Positions 8,900-17,703 of a stretch of 64,000 bases of DNA are shown one piece after another. The stretch is from the NCBI GenBank assembly GCA_965372745.1, contig CBDVDM010000001.1, positions 62,001-126,000 on the forward strand. Direction: 5' to 3'. The stretch's first letter is position 1; every line of letters starts with the position of its first letter. Position numbers and translations under genes: made by a program. The stretch is from VRUG01 sp965372745. Its GTDB lineage: Bacteria; Planctomycetota; Phycisphaerae; Sedimentisphaerales; Anaerobacaceae. The notes under the pieces were generated by a model that saw only the letters and a program-made list of their open reading frames with translations, was not told where the DNA came from and ran no database searches.

Positions 8900-9913
8900 T
8901 TAGAACTGTCTCAGAAATCGCAGGTCGTTTTCGAAAAGCAGCCGAATATCGGTAATACCGTACTTTCGCATAGCTAATCGCTCGATACCGAACCCAAAAG
9001 CCCAGCCGGTATATTTTTCGTTATCAATTCCGACAGCATCGAAGACATTGGGATCAACCATACCGCAGCCGCCCATTTCAATCCATTGTTCGTTCCCTTT
9101 TTTGTCGACCCAGAGCAAATCGACCTCAGCACTTGGTTCGGTGAACGGGAAGAAGCTCGGCCTGAATCTCCATTTTGTATCCGGTCCGAAGAAGGCATGA
9201 ATGAACTGGTTGATAGCAGTTTTCATATCAACCATGCTGATATTTTCATCGACAACCAAAGCCTCAAGCTGATGGAACATGTACATATGGGTGGCGTCGA
9301 CAGTGTCGGGCCTATAGACTCTGCCGGGCGCTACGATGCGGATAGGTGGTTTCTTGTTTTCCATGATCCGGATTTGAATAGTAGAGGTCTGGCTTCTTAA
9401 TAGAGTATTGTCGTCGATATAGAAATTATCAAGCGGATCTCTTGCGGGATGTTCAGGGTCGATATTTAGAGCAACAAAATTGTGCCATTCATCTTCAACT
9501 TCGGGTCCATAAGCGATATCGAAGCCCATACGTCCAAAAATTTCAAGCAGCTCGTTTATGGTCTGAGTTATAATGTGGGCTTTACCGATATTAACGCCGA
9601 TGCCGGGTAAAGTAACATCGACAAACTCGTTGGTTTTTCGTTTTGATTTTGATATGGATTGTTTTAGTTCCTCAAATGCCTGAGTGACTTGTTTTTTCAC
9701 TTTGTTTGCAAGCCGGCCTGCTTTTGGTTTTTGGTCGGGAGGGAATTTGCCGACCTGACTTAACATTTGCGTCACCAAGCCTTTTCGGCCTAAGTATTTG
9801 ATGCGGAATTGTTCGAGAGAATCGGGGTCTTTGACTTTTTTCAAGTCTTCAAGAGCTTCGACGCCTATTTTTTCGAATTGGTCAGGCATTGTTCCGTATA
9901 CCCGAAGAGACAT
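8900..9913 (-). CDS. pheS: Phenylalanyl-tRNA synthetase alpha subunit
   Basis: 337 residues, normal for the catalytic alpha subunit, which charges tRNA-Phe as an alpha2beta2 enzyme. An N-terminal coiled-coil arm (about 1-90) is followed by class II motifs, including the motif 2 region with VAPGRVYRPDTVDATH and motif 3 GFGIERLAM near the C-terminus. It is the last gene of the minus-strand thrS-infC-rpmI-rplT-pheS block. pheT does not follow; the convergent lpxI gene ends 2 bp away, so the beta-subunit gene must be elsewhere. Confidence 0.97.
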   Translation of the reverse strand: MSLRVYGTMPDQFEKIGVEALEDLKKVKDPDSLEQFRIKYLGRKGLVTQMLSQVGKFPPDQKPKAGRLANKVKKQVTQAFEELKQSISKSKRKTNEFVDVTLPGIGVNIGKAHIITQTINELLEIFGRMGFDIAYGPEVEDEWHNFVALNIDPEHPARDPLDNFYIDDNTLLRSQTSTIQIRIMENKKPPIRIVAPGRVYRPDTVDATHMYMFHQLEALVVDENISMVDMKTAINQFIHAFFGPDTKWRFRPSFFPFTEPSAEVDLLWVDKKGNEQWIEMGGCGMVDPNVFDAVGIDNEKYTGWAFGFGIERLAMRKYGITDIRLLFENDLRFLRQF

Positions 9914-9983
9914 CGGGAATTTAACAACAAAATTTTGTATATTGTGTTATTGAGCCTTAAGAGCTAACACAAATTTTCACTGC

Positions 9984-10340
9984 TCATGAAATTGCGGTTT
10001 TAGCGGTTTCAACTATCCTGTCGAATGCCTCTTTATCAACGATAGCAATTTCGGATAACATTTTTCTATTCAGGAGGATGTTTGCTTTTTTGCATCCATT
10101 AATAAACTGGCTGTATCTGATTCCTCGCTGTCGACAGGCGGCATTCAGTCGTATAATCCAGAGACCCCTGAAATCTCTTTTCCTTCTTTTTCTATCGATT
10201 TTTGCGTTGGCTGCCGCTCTGACGGCAGCTTCCTTAGCGAGTCGATATTGATGTCCGGCAGCTCCGCGGTGACCTTTCACGGCTTTTAAGATTCTTTTTC
10301 TGGCTTGATGCCTTGCAGCACCTTTTCTAACTCTTGGCAT
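9984..10340 (-). CDS. rplT: 50S ribosomal protein L20
   Basis: 118 residues, the standard length, with the basic N-terminal helix (MPRVRKGAARHQARKRILK) and the rRNA-binding core containing RDFRGLWIIRLNAACR. L20 is an early 23S rRNA assembly protein. In Enterobacteria and Bacillus it also represses its own operon by binding the leader. The gene lies 87 bp after rpmI and 70 bp before pheS, the conserved infC-rpmI-rplT order. Confidence 0.98.
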   Translation of the reverse strand: MPRVRKGAARHQARKRILKAVKGHRGAAGHQYRLAKEAAVRAAANAKIDRKRRKRDFRGLWIIRLNAACRQRGIRYSQFINGCKKANILLNRKMLSEIAIVDKEAFDRIVETAKTAIS

Positions 10341-10427
10341 ATCAGCTTTCCTTTAATGGAGTTTTAATATTTGTTTGCTGGCGGCAGCTGATTGAGAGCC
10401 GAGAAGCAAACGTTTTTTATTTAATAT

Positions 10428-10622
10428 CTATTGTCCAAGCATGACCCTGGTTTTTTTAGCATTACTGGGGGTCATAGAGCCTGGAGAAGCAATTTTTCTC
10501 CTTCTTTTAGCGGTTTTAGAACTCATAAGATGGCCTCCGAAAGCACGTTTGTGCTTTACCTTTCCGGAGGCAGTAACTTTTACTCGTTTACTTAACCCTT
10601 TATGGGTTTTTTGTTTTGGCAT
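10428..10622 (-). CDS. rpmI: 50S ribosomal protein L35
   Basis: 64 residues, very basic, with the family signature MPKQKTHKGLSKRVKVTASGK at the N-terminus (first 20 residues shown minus one) and the RRRKIASPG stretch. L35 is a small late-assembly 50S protein. An AGGA-type Shine-Dalgarno sequence lies upstream of the ATG. It is flanked by infC and rplT. Confidence 0.97.
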   Translation of the reverse strand: MPKQKTHKGLSKRVKVTASGKVKHKRAFGGHLMSSKTAKRRRKIASPGSMTPSNAKKTRVMLGQ

Positions 10623-10745
10623 TTTGCTAAATCCTTCCTGAAAGCACGGTTAGCCGACTATAAACACGGAATATTAGGCTATTTAAGCATGATGGTCAAC
10701 AAAAAAATGGAATTTCCCAAATATTAGTGCAAAGACATCATGGTG

Positions 10746-11267
10746 TTATTTTGGAACAAGCAGTAAAGTCATGCGTCTATGAGCCATTCTTGCAGACCTG
10801 TCGATTTTAGCGATATCTTCCATTGCCCCGACAATATTGTCATAAACCTCCAGTCCTTTCTCCTGATGCAGCATTTGTCGGCCCCTGAAGAACATTGTAA
10901 ACTGGACTTTGTGTCCTTTTTCGAGGAATTCACGGGCATGTTTCAGCTTGATGTCGAGGTCATGCTTGTCAGTCTCAGGTCGCAGCCTGATTTCCTTCAG
11001 AGTGGTAGAGTGCTGATGACTTTTCTTCCGGCCTTCACGATATTTCCGCTTTTGTTCGTAAAGCCATTTGCCATAATCCATAAGACGGCATACAGGCGGT
11101 TCGCCGTTAGGTGCTACCTCAACCAGGTCAAGGCCTGCTTCTCGCGCCTTTTCGAGAGCCTCATGAAGATTAATAATCCCCACTTGATTGTTTTCACTAT
11201 CGACGAGACGGACATAATCAGTCTTAATCTCATTGTTAATCCTTAGACCCTTCATTTTACTACTAAT
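10746..11267 (-). CDS. infC: Translation initiation factor IF-3, probably starting at AUU
   Basis: IF-3 binds the 30S subunit, prevents premature 50S joining and checks start-codon/initiator tRNA pairing. The N domain begins around RINNEI and contains EAPNGEPPVCRLMDYGKWLY-type sequence; the C domain contains KEIRLRPETDKHDLDIKL and FRGRQMLHQEKG. The first ATG is at 11255, but its only good Shine-Dalgarno sequence (AAGGTGG, 11280-11274) is 18 bases away. The in-frame ATT at 11267-11265 lies 6 bases from it. An AUU start is the known feature that lets IF-3 repress its own synthesis in Enterobacteria. From ATT the protein is 173 residues, from ATG 169. Confidence 0.93.
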   Translation of the reverse strand: MSSKMKGLRINNEIKTDYVRLVDSENNQVGIINLHEALEKAREAGLDLVEVAPNGEPPVCRLMDYGKWLYEQKRKYREGRKKSHQHSTTLKEIRLRPETDKHDLDIKLKHAREFLEKGHKVQFTMFFRGRQMLHQEKGLEVYDNIVGAMEDIAKIDRSARMAHRRMTLLLVPK

Positions 11268-11280
11268 TGTATACCACCTT
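11265..11280 (-). promoter_or_regulatory. Shine-Dalgarno and AUU start of infC
   Basis: On the minus strand AAGGTGG is followed by TATACA and then ATT, which is in frame with the IF-3 reading frame; four codons later comes the first ATG. The spacing (6 bases) is right for ATT and poor for ATG (18 bases). This decides the start and suggests IF-3 autoregulation through start-codon discrimination. Confidence 0.7.
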
Positions 11281-11338
11281 ACCTTTCTTAATAAATTAAA
11301 GACTTAAGCCTTAATATTTGGTCCTTATTAAAAACAAT

Positions 11339-13255
11339 TTATAAGGTTAAATCCAGAGATTTATCCTCAATTTTCATCTTTGCGAGTTCAATAAACTTTT
11401 CGAGTGCAATAGTCTTATTTTCTTTCTGGGCTCTTATTCGAACATTTACGCAATCGGATTGCGATTCTTTTGGACCGACAACGAGCATATAAGCAACCTT
11501 TTCGCTGTGAGCCTTTGCGATTTTCGCACCTATTTTTTCATCAGACAAATCTGCTGTACATCGAATGTTCGCATTTTTTAATTTGTCGTAAACAAGTTTT
11601 GCATAGTCGTTGGTTTTTTCACTTATAGGCAGGATTCTTACCTGCTCCGGTGCAAGCCAGAGAGGAAAATTTGCAGCGTAATGTTCAATCAGTATTCCCA
11701 TGAAGCGTTCAATAGAACCGAGCACTGCCCGGTGAATCATAACCGGAGTTTTCTCAGTATTGTCTTTATCGGTGTACAGCAGTTCAAAGCGTTGCGGCAT
11801 GGAAAAGTCCAGCTGGATGGTTCCGAGTTGCCATGAACGTTTCAGGCAGTCTTGAATATGGAAATCAATTTTGGGGCCGTAGAAGGCGCCGTCACCGGCG
11901 TTAATTTTATAATCGATGTTTTTGTGTTCGAGGGCATTGACCAGTGCATTTGTTGCGGTTTCCCAGATATCATCAGAGCCGATGTGCTTTTCCGGTTTTG
12001 TGGAAAGCTCGATGTGAAAATCTTCAAAGCCAAAGGCCTTATATATTTCAAATGTAAGCTCGATAACCCCGATAATTTCACTTTCTATTTGTTCGGGAGT
12101 ACAGAAAATATGGGCATCATCCTGTGTAAATTGTCTAACTCTGAATAAACCGTGCATAACACCGCTTGCTTCATGCCGATGAACCAGGCCTAATTCTGCA
12201 ACACGCATCGGGAATTCCCTGTACGAGTGTTTGTTTGCTTTATAGACGAGGCATCCACCGGGGCAGTTCATTGGTTTTATTGCATAACCGACATCGTCAA
12301 CGTCAGTGAAATACATATTTTCTTTGTAGTTATCCCAGTGACCGCTTTTGTGCCAGAGCTGTTCGTTTAGAATGATTGGCGTTTTAATTTCCTGGTAGTC
12401 GTATTTTTTATGCACAGCCCGCCAAAAGTCAATTATAGCGTTCCAGATAATCATTCCATTGGAATGCATAAATGCAAAGCCGGGCCCAGCCTTGTTGAAG
12501 CTGAATAACTCTAATTGTTTGCCCAGCACGCGGTGGTCGCGTTTCTTTGCCTCTTCAAGTCGCTGGAGGTAATCGTCGAGTTCTTTTTTTGTAGGCCAGG
12601 CTGTCCCGTAAATTCGCTGGAGCATTTTCTGCGTCGGGTCACCGTGCCAGTATGCACCTGCAACAGACATGACTTTGAAGCTGCCGAGTTTAGCTGTGTT
12701 GGGTACGTGAGGGCCTCGACATAAATCTTCGAATCCATCGCCATGTGAATAGAAACTGATTGTGTCCCCTTCAGCCCGTTCGATATTGTCGATTTTGTAT
12801 TTGTTCCCTGCCACTTTTTTAATAGCTTCTGCCCGGGTTAATTCTGTGCGTTTGATGCTTTTGTCAGCTTTTACGATTTCGTTCATTTTTTGTTCGATGT
12901 GTGGAAAATCTTCGGGCCTGATAGGCTCATCAAGGTCGATATCGTAGTAGAAGCCGTCTTCGACGGTTGGCCCGTAGACCAGTTGAGCTTTTGGCCAAAT
13001 ATCGCAAATGGCCTCGGCCATAACATGAGCACAGCTATGGCGCATGATTTCGAGACCATTGGGGTCTTTTGCGGTTAATATCCGGACAGTGAGGTCACCT
13101 TTTACCGGTGTTGTGAGATCGACCAGTTGGCCATCAACTTTTGCTGCCAAGGCAGCCTTTGCAAGTCCCTGGCCGATTTGCCGGGCCAACTGCTCAACGG
13201 TGTTGCCGTCAGCTATTTTTAATATGCTGCCATCGGGCAGTGTGACATTTGCCAT
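11339..13255 (-). CDS. thrS: Threonyl-tRNA synthetase
   Basis: 638 residues, full length. Order: TGS domain (about 1-62); the N2 editing domain with HxxxH in HSCAHVMAEA, where mischarged Ser-tRNA-Thr is hydrolysed; the class II catalytic core, in which MNCPGGC and RHEASG supply the zinc-binding Cys and one His; and the anticodon-binding domain (VRILPISEKTNDYAKLVYDKL). It heads the minus-strand block leading into infC. A promoter with consensus -35 lies about 60 bp upstream of the ATG. Confidence 0.98.
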   Translation of the reverse strand: MANVTLPDGSILKIADGNTVEQLARQIGQGLAKAALAAKVDGQLVDLTTPVKGDLTVRILTAKDPNGLEIMRHSCAHVMAEAICDIWPKAQLVYGPTVEDGFYYDIDLDEPIRPEDFPHIEQKMNEIVKADKSIKRTELTRAEAIKKVAGNKYKIDNIERAEGDTISFYSHGDGFEDLCRGPHVPNTAKLGSFKVMSVAGAYWHGDPTQKMLQRIYGTAWPTKKELDDYLQRLEEAKKRDHRVLGKQLELFSFNKAGPGFAFMHSNGMIIWNAIIDFWRAVHKKYDYQEIKTPIILNEQLWHKSGHWDNYKENMYFTDVDDVGYAIKPMNCPGGCLVYKANKHSYREFPMRVAELGLVHRHEASGVMHGLFRVRQFTQDDAHIFCTPEQIESEIIGVIELTFEIYKAFGFEDFHIELSTKPEKHIGSDDIWETATNALVNALEHKNIDYKINAGDGAFYGPKIDFHIQDCLKRSWQLGTIQLDFSMPQRFELLYTDKDNTEKTPVMIHRAVLGSIERFMGILIEHYAANFPLWLAPEQVRILPISEKTNDYAKLVYDKLKNANIRCTADLSDEKIGAKIAKAHSEKVAYMLVVGPKESQSDCVNVRIRAQKENKTIALEKFIELAKMKIEDKSLDLTL

Positions 13256-13314
13256 AAAATAGTTTCCGGAACCAGCTTTCCTTTCGTATTTGGTAATGCA
13301 GCTATTGCCTGAAT

Positions 13315-13343
13315 AAATTACCCTGAGTAAACAATTCTGTCAA
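13315..13343 (-). promoter_or_regulatory. Sigma-70-type promoter for thrS
   Basis: On the minus strand, TTGACA (13343-13338) and TAATTT (13320-13315) are separated by 17 bp. The expected transcription start is near 13308, giving a leader of about 50 bases, too short for a T-box. Confidence 0.6.
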
Positions 13344-13501
13344 TATAATTTATTGGTCGATTTAAGAACAATTATACAGCAGTTTTACTTATGAGCCAAT
13401 AAATATGCCGATTGAAAATCTATTGCTAAAGTGAAAATAATATGATAGCCTTGGGGCGTATTGGTACTTGATTTTTGAATTCAGAGCCCGAGGGAGACCT
13501 T

Positions 13502-15091
13502 ATGGGGTCATTGTTGTTTACGAAGTCACTTTCCACACTTGCCGTTGCCGATGCGGGTTTTTCTGTTGCGACTTTGCCTTTTAGCATCTTCAAGCTTGTT
13601 TTGTTTACAGGATGGGTATATCTGTGCCTTTATTTAGTTCAATACGTAGAATTTAGTCTGCTGGTTCCAAAGAGGTTTAAAACCGCAGGCAAAATAGGGA
13701 CGTTGTTGACAGGGCCGGTTTGTCTGTTAACGTTCATGATAATTAAAGCCGTCATGAGAGTTTCACAGAGCAACATGGGCATGGTTGGAATAGTGAAAGA
13801 ACAGTTAGCAGAGTTGTTTTCAAATATAAAGAGCTTGAATTTTCTTTCCGGGCAGCAGCAAGACGGAATAACAATTCTTGATTCATCCGGCAAAAACATC
13901 AACGAGATACTCAGCCATGGCAAAAGTGACGGGCGAAGCCATATACTGGATTTGACAGAGCAGATTATCGCCAATGCCCTTGATGGCCGGGCGACGGATA
14001 TTCTTATCGACCCGAAGGACGATTCGAATTATACGGTCAGGTATCGAATAGACGGAATCTTGACGACAGCTTATAGGCTTGAGACAGATATATGCAAATC
14101 CATAATAAATAGTATAAAAGCTGTCTCGAACATGGATATTGCCGACAAGAGGCGTCCTCAGGATGGTGCGTTTATGGTTCTAAAGGGAGGCTCTACGGTA
14201 TCATTTCGAGTAGCCAGTGCCGGTGTGGTCCATGGTGAGAAGGTCTCAATACGTGTACTTGGTCGAGATGCGAGCAGATTTAAACTGGAAGTAATCGGCC
14301 TGTCGAAGAAACAGCAACTGAAAATTCAAAAAGCCATCAAAAAGCCTTCCGGAATGATACTTATCTGTGGGCCGACAGGAAGCGGTAAAACCACAACGAT
14401 GTATGCAATGCTTAATGAAATTGACCTTAATACTCGTAATGTGATTACAGTGGAAGACCCTGTTGAATATTCATTGCCTAATGCCAGCCAGATAGAGGTC
14501 AATCCAAAAGCCGACATTACATTTGCCAAGAGTTTGCGAAGCATATTACGTCAGGACCCTGATGTGATATGCGTAGGAGAGATACGTGATCAAGAGACTG
14601 CGAAGATAGCGCTTCAGGCATCGCAGACCGGTCATCTTGTTTTGGCAACGATACACAGCAACAGCAATGTCTCGGCGTTATTACGGCTTATTGACCTTGG
14701 GGTCTCACAAACACTGCTGTCTTCAGGACTGGATGTTATTATATCTCAGCGATTGCTTCGCAGTCTCTGTGATAATTGTAAGAAAAAGGCAAAATTGACT
14801 GAAACACAGATATATGAATTTCGCCGCAAAAAAATAAACTATAATAATATTATGGAGAAACAAGGCTGCGAAAAATGCAACCAGACAGGTTATTATGACC
14901 GGTTGGCTATTTGTGATATTTTAATTCTGGATGATAAGTTAAAAGATACAATTTCCCACAGCAGTTCCTTTATAGCTCAGTTGCACCAGATAGGTGATAA
15001 AAAAGGCAAATCCAATCTGCAAAAACAGGCGCTTAAAAAGATTGTAGAAGGCACAACAAGTCTAAAAGAACTGCATAGAGTGTTAGGATAG
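13502..15091 (+). CDS. GspE/PilB-like ATPase with N-terminal membrane segments
   Basis: 529 residues from the ATG at 13502, chosen over an in-frame TTG at 13475 because GGGAG lies 7 bases ahead of it. The C-terminal two-thirds is a complete secretion ATPase: Walker A GPTGSGKTTTMYA, Asp box VITVEDPVEY, Walker B LRQDPDVICVGEIRD, His box TGHLVLATIHSN, and the zinc tetracysteine (CDNC...CEKC). Unlike standard GspE/PilB, the first ~95 residues contain two hydrophobic stretches (FKLVLFTGWVYLCLYLV and GPVCLLTFMIIKAV) instead of the usual N1 domain. The enzyme may therefore be anchored in the membrane, perhaps bypassing a GspL-type adaptor. The following membrane-protein gene starts 5 bp downstream. 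Confidence 0.9.
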   Translation: MGSLLFTKSLSTLAVADAGFSVATLPFSIFKLVLFTGWVYLCLYLVQYVEFSLLVPKRFKTAGKIGTLLTGPVCLLTFMIIKAVMRVSQSNMGMVGIVKEQLAELFSNIKSLNFLSGQQQDGITILDSSGKNINEILSHGKSDGRSHILDLTEQIIANALDGRATDILIDPKDDSNYTVRYRIDGILTTAYRLETDICKSIINSIKAVSNMDIADKRRPQDGAFMVLKGGSTVSFRVASAGVVHGEKVSIRVLGRDASRFKLEVIGLSKKQQLKIQKAIKKPSGMILICGPTGSGKTTTMYAMLNEIDLNTRNVITVEDPVEYSLPNASQIEVNPKADITFAKSLRSILRQDPDVICVGEIRDQETAKIALQASQTGHLVLATIHSNSNVSALLRLIDLGVSQTLLSSGLDVIISQRLLRSLCDNCKKKAKLTETQIYEFRRKKINYNNIMEKQGCEKCNQTGYYDRLAICDILILDDKLKDTISHSSSFIAQLHQIGDKKGKSNLQKQALKKIVEGTTSLKELHRVLG

Positions 15092-15096
15092 ATTTT

Positions 15097-15771
15097 ATGG
15101 TAGCTGGTATAGGCATATTATTGGGTGTATTTTTTGTTTTAATAGCAATTAAAATCGGTTTTTACGAGATATTCACGCTCTTTTTTAATGCTGTGATGTC
15201 GGTTTATATCGGGATTTTCTTAGGGCCTGTAATAGCAGCGACCGATCTGGGTGACCGGTTATTGTACGCCAACAGTACATGGATGTTGATCGTTGCTGTT
15301 ACGACTTTTTTTGTTCTGTTCGCCATATCCTATTTTCTCTTTACCAGTCAGTTCAAGATTCAATTTCCCAGGGTTTTCGATATTGTTATTGCAGGTGCGT
15401 TCGGATTTTTGACAGGCTTTTTAATATGGAGTTTTGTCAGTGTGCTGGTTTGGGTAATGCCTGTCTCACAGGACGGTATTTTGGCCAGGTTTGGATTTAG
15501 TAAGGACTCTCAGCAAACCAACGTCTCTTATATATGTAAATGCTGTGACATAATCCATTCAATTGTGTCCAGCAGCAGCAACGAACAGACTACGGAGGAA
15601 CTTTTAGATAATCTTCTTAAAGTTGAAGAAAAATCACCGGAAAAAGAGAAGACGCAAACTGTTAAGCAGAGTAATAAGAAATCAGTTTTTAGCCTGTTCA
15701 AGAATGAGGTCTTTTACCTTTTGGCTTGGCAGATTAAGGGCTCCGAAGGCAACAGCCGCCGCACCCCGTAA
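15097..15771 (+). CDS. Small membrane protein, CvpA-like (tentative)
   Basis: 224 residues with about four membrane helices in the first 130 residues (starting GIGILLGVFFVLIAIKIG) and then a polar, Ser/Glu/Lys-rich tail. The spacing of helices and the Gly/Phe-rich first pair resemble CvpA-family proteins, but no diagnostic motif was seen, so the family call is weak. It begins 5 bp after the membrane-anchored ATPase gene and is probably cotranslated and functionally linked. The last 90 bp overlap the end of the convergent HEAT-repeat gene. The last ~28 residues look like antisense-derived sequence, as if the original stop codon was lost. Confidence 0.55.
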   Translation: MVAGIGILLGVFFVLIAIKIGFYEIFTLFFNAVMSVYIGIFLGPVIAATDLGDRLLYANSTWMLIVAVTTFFVLFAISYFLFTSQFKIQFPRVFDIVIAGAFGFLTGFLIWSFVSVLVWVMPVSQDGILARFGFSKDSQQTNVSYICKCCDIIHSIVSSSSNEQTTEELLDNLLKVEEKSPEKEKTQTVKQSNKKSVFSLFKNEVFYLLAWQIKGSEGNSRRTP

Positions 15772-17472
15772 GTCGGTATTGGTGTCTCTCGAACTGACCA
15801 TTGTATAGATAGTATCTATCGTTCTGTCGTCAAGCAGGTTTGCGTTTATTTTTGCCGATTCAGCAAGTGACTTAAAAGCAGCAACACGGACGTTCATTGA
15901 ATTGCTTTCGCTAATTGCCATGGCACAGATAGCATTTTGAGCGTATGAGCTGTTAAGATGAGCCAAAATTTTACCTGCAAGAACCTGAATTTCCGAACGT
16001 TTGTCTCTGGTAGCCTCGATAAGGGCATTTTGAGCAGCATTCAAATCAACAACTTTGTTTCTTGTCTGAGCAAGCATCAGCATAGCTTTTGCAGCACGCA
16101 GAGCGTAGGTATTTGCTGACTCGGAGCCGAATATGTTGTTGTTACCTGTCTTTTCGCCGGTTTCGGCGACAGCCGTAGCCAAATTTTCGATAATCAGTTT
16201 TGCTTCGGGAAAACCCTGTTTCGGTCCGGCTTGAGCGATAGCGATAGCGGCACTGTATCTGACGGCTTTATCATGGTACATGAGAGCCTGCGCAAGTGGT
16301 TGGGCCGGGCCGATTCTTGAAAGCAGCGACTGTTCTCCGGCGGTTACAGCCAGAGCTTCCACCACAGCAAGTGCGACCTTGGTATTACCGTCATTGATAG
16401 CTCTTGCAAGAGCCAGATGCAGATATTCCGGTCCGGCGGTTGTTGCATACCCAAAGGCGTCTAAATGTCCCTGACCAAAATAATCCGGCATTTCGATTCC
16501 GGTTGATTCAGCCTGGAAGAAAGCGGCAAGCCACAGTCCAATTGCTCTTCCGAATAGAGAGTCAGCTTTTAGAGCACACTCACAGCATCGCATAGCCATA
16601 AGTTCGTAAAAGTAATCATTGTCAACTTTTTCCCGAACAAGTGCACGCATTGAACCGTCCCAGAACCAGATGTTGGCAAAGTCTGCATCTTCGGCGGGGT
16701 TGAGAGATTCGGCATGGTTGTAATATTTTTCAGCAAGCTGGAAAAATAGCTGGCTGGCAGAGAGCTTTATAGCTGCTGGGTTAATTTGCTCGATGCTCTT
16801 TTGAGCAAGTGACTTCAGCTCCTGTGATTCGTCTTTTTCAATGATGTATTTTAGATATGGCAATGATTGTGGATACCCGATTTTTCCCATAGCTTTTATA
16901 ATTTCGGCTTTTACTCCGACGTCCTGCGTTTGCAGAGAAGCAGCTAATGGTCTAATCGCATCACGACCGATTTGAGGTAACGCCCAGATGATATCAGCCA
17001 TCTCATCTTTTCTTGACATATCAGACATAGCATCAATCATGTGCGGGATAGCGTACTCGCCGGCATTTTGTAGTCTTTTTACAGCAGCAAGTTGTCCCCT
17101 TGCAGTGCCTGATAGTCTTTTAATTTCTTCGACGATAATTTTTGCGTCGGTTCTTTTGTCGAATCGGCCCTGTTCGATAAGTTGTAGCACTTTTTCTGTA
17201 AGCTCGGCCAGTTCGGGGGCAGGCTTTGTTTCATGAACTTTTAATAGTATGGCATAGCCGTCCGGGTTTTCGTCGGCAAGCAAAAGCAACTCGGTAGGTT
17301 CAGGCCCGGCGTCGAGCAGAGCCTGGGCATAGCCGGCGGCAAGGTCAAATCTTCCGATTTTTGTGTAATGAAGAAAATCGTTCCAGTTATCTTCGATAGT
17401 CTGTGCGAAACAGCTGCTACCTGCCAAAATTATTACAGCTAAACTTATCAGAACAGTTTTATTTTTAGACAT
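15682..17472 (-). CDS. Exported HEAT-repeat protein
   Basis: 596 residues with a clear Sec signal peptide (KTVLISLAVIILAGSSCFAQ; cleavage likely after AQ). The mature part is alpha-helical, with HEAT-like repeats, for example RDAIRPLAASLQTQDVGVKA (about 170-190), AEIIKAMGKIGYPQSLPYLK and, at the C-terminus, DTNTDLRGAAAVAFGALNLP. Such proteins act as periplasmic scaffolds; the partner is unknown. GGAGA lies 7 bases before the ATG. No enzyme motif was found. It overlaps the convergent membrane-protein gene by 90 bp. Confidence 0.8.
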   Translation of the reverse strand: MSKNKTVLISLAVIILAGSSCFAQTIEDNWNDFLHYTKIGRFDLAAGYAQALLDAGPEPTELLLLADENPDGYAILLKVHETKPAPELAELTEKVLQLIEQGRFDKRTDAKIIVEEIKRLSGTARGQLAAVKRLQNAGEYAIPHMIDAMSDMSRKDEMADIIWALPQIGRDAIRPLAASLQTQDVGVKAEIIKAMGKIGYPQSLPYLKYIIEKDESQELKSLAQKSIEQINPAAIKLSASQLFFQLAEKYYNHAESLNPAEDADFANIWFWDGSMRALVREKVDNDYFYELMAMRCCECALKADSLFGRAIGLWLAAFFQAESTGIEMPDYFGQGHLDAFGYATTAGPEYLHLALARAINDGNTKVALAVVEALAVTAGEQSLLSRIGPAQPLAQALMYHDKAVRYSAAIAIAQAGPKQGFPEAKLIIENLATAVAETGEKTGNNNIFGSESANTYALRAAKAMLMLAQTRNKVVDLNAAQNALIEATRDKRSEIQVLAGKILAHLNSSYAQNAICAMAISESNSMNVRVAAFKSLAESAKINANLLDDRTIDTIYTMVSSRDTNTDLRGAAAVAFGALNLPSQKVKDLILEQAKN

Positions 17473-17662
17473 TCACCTATCTCCAAAAGATTCGACGGGA
17501 TAATCTTACCCGTAATTATGTTAATATAGGACTGAAAGCTGTCAGCCTATATAAATTATTCGGCTTAGAAGCCCGCAAACTACAGAAAAATACCTATTCT
17601 GTCAACAAAAAACCGTTCTCAGAAGAGATAACCCGCACAAATAACGCAATTTGGGATAATGA

Positions 17663-17685
17663 GCGGTTTTACCGCAGGTTTAAAC
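17663..17685. repeat. Dispersed hairpin repeat (GCGG...CCGC, GGTTTAAAC tail)
   Basis: GCGGTTTTACCGCAGG followed by TTTAAAC is identical over 23 bases to 35523-35545. The palindromic core is GCGG-TTTTA-CCGC. It lies just past the end of the CCA-adding enzyme gene. It appears to belong to the same loose family as the GGGCTAAAC hairpins at 46217-46402. Confidence 0.6.
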
Positions 17686-17703
17686 TCACGAATTGGCTGG
17701 CGA

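Noticed and set aside
9086..9400. Plus-strand frame opposite pheS
   Set aside because: Antisense of phenylalanyl-tRNA synthetase; no homology features.
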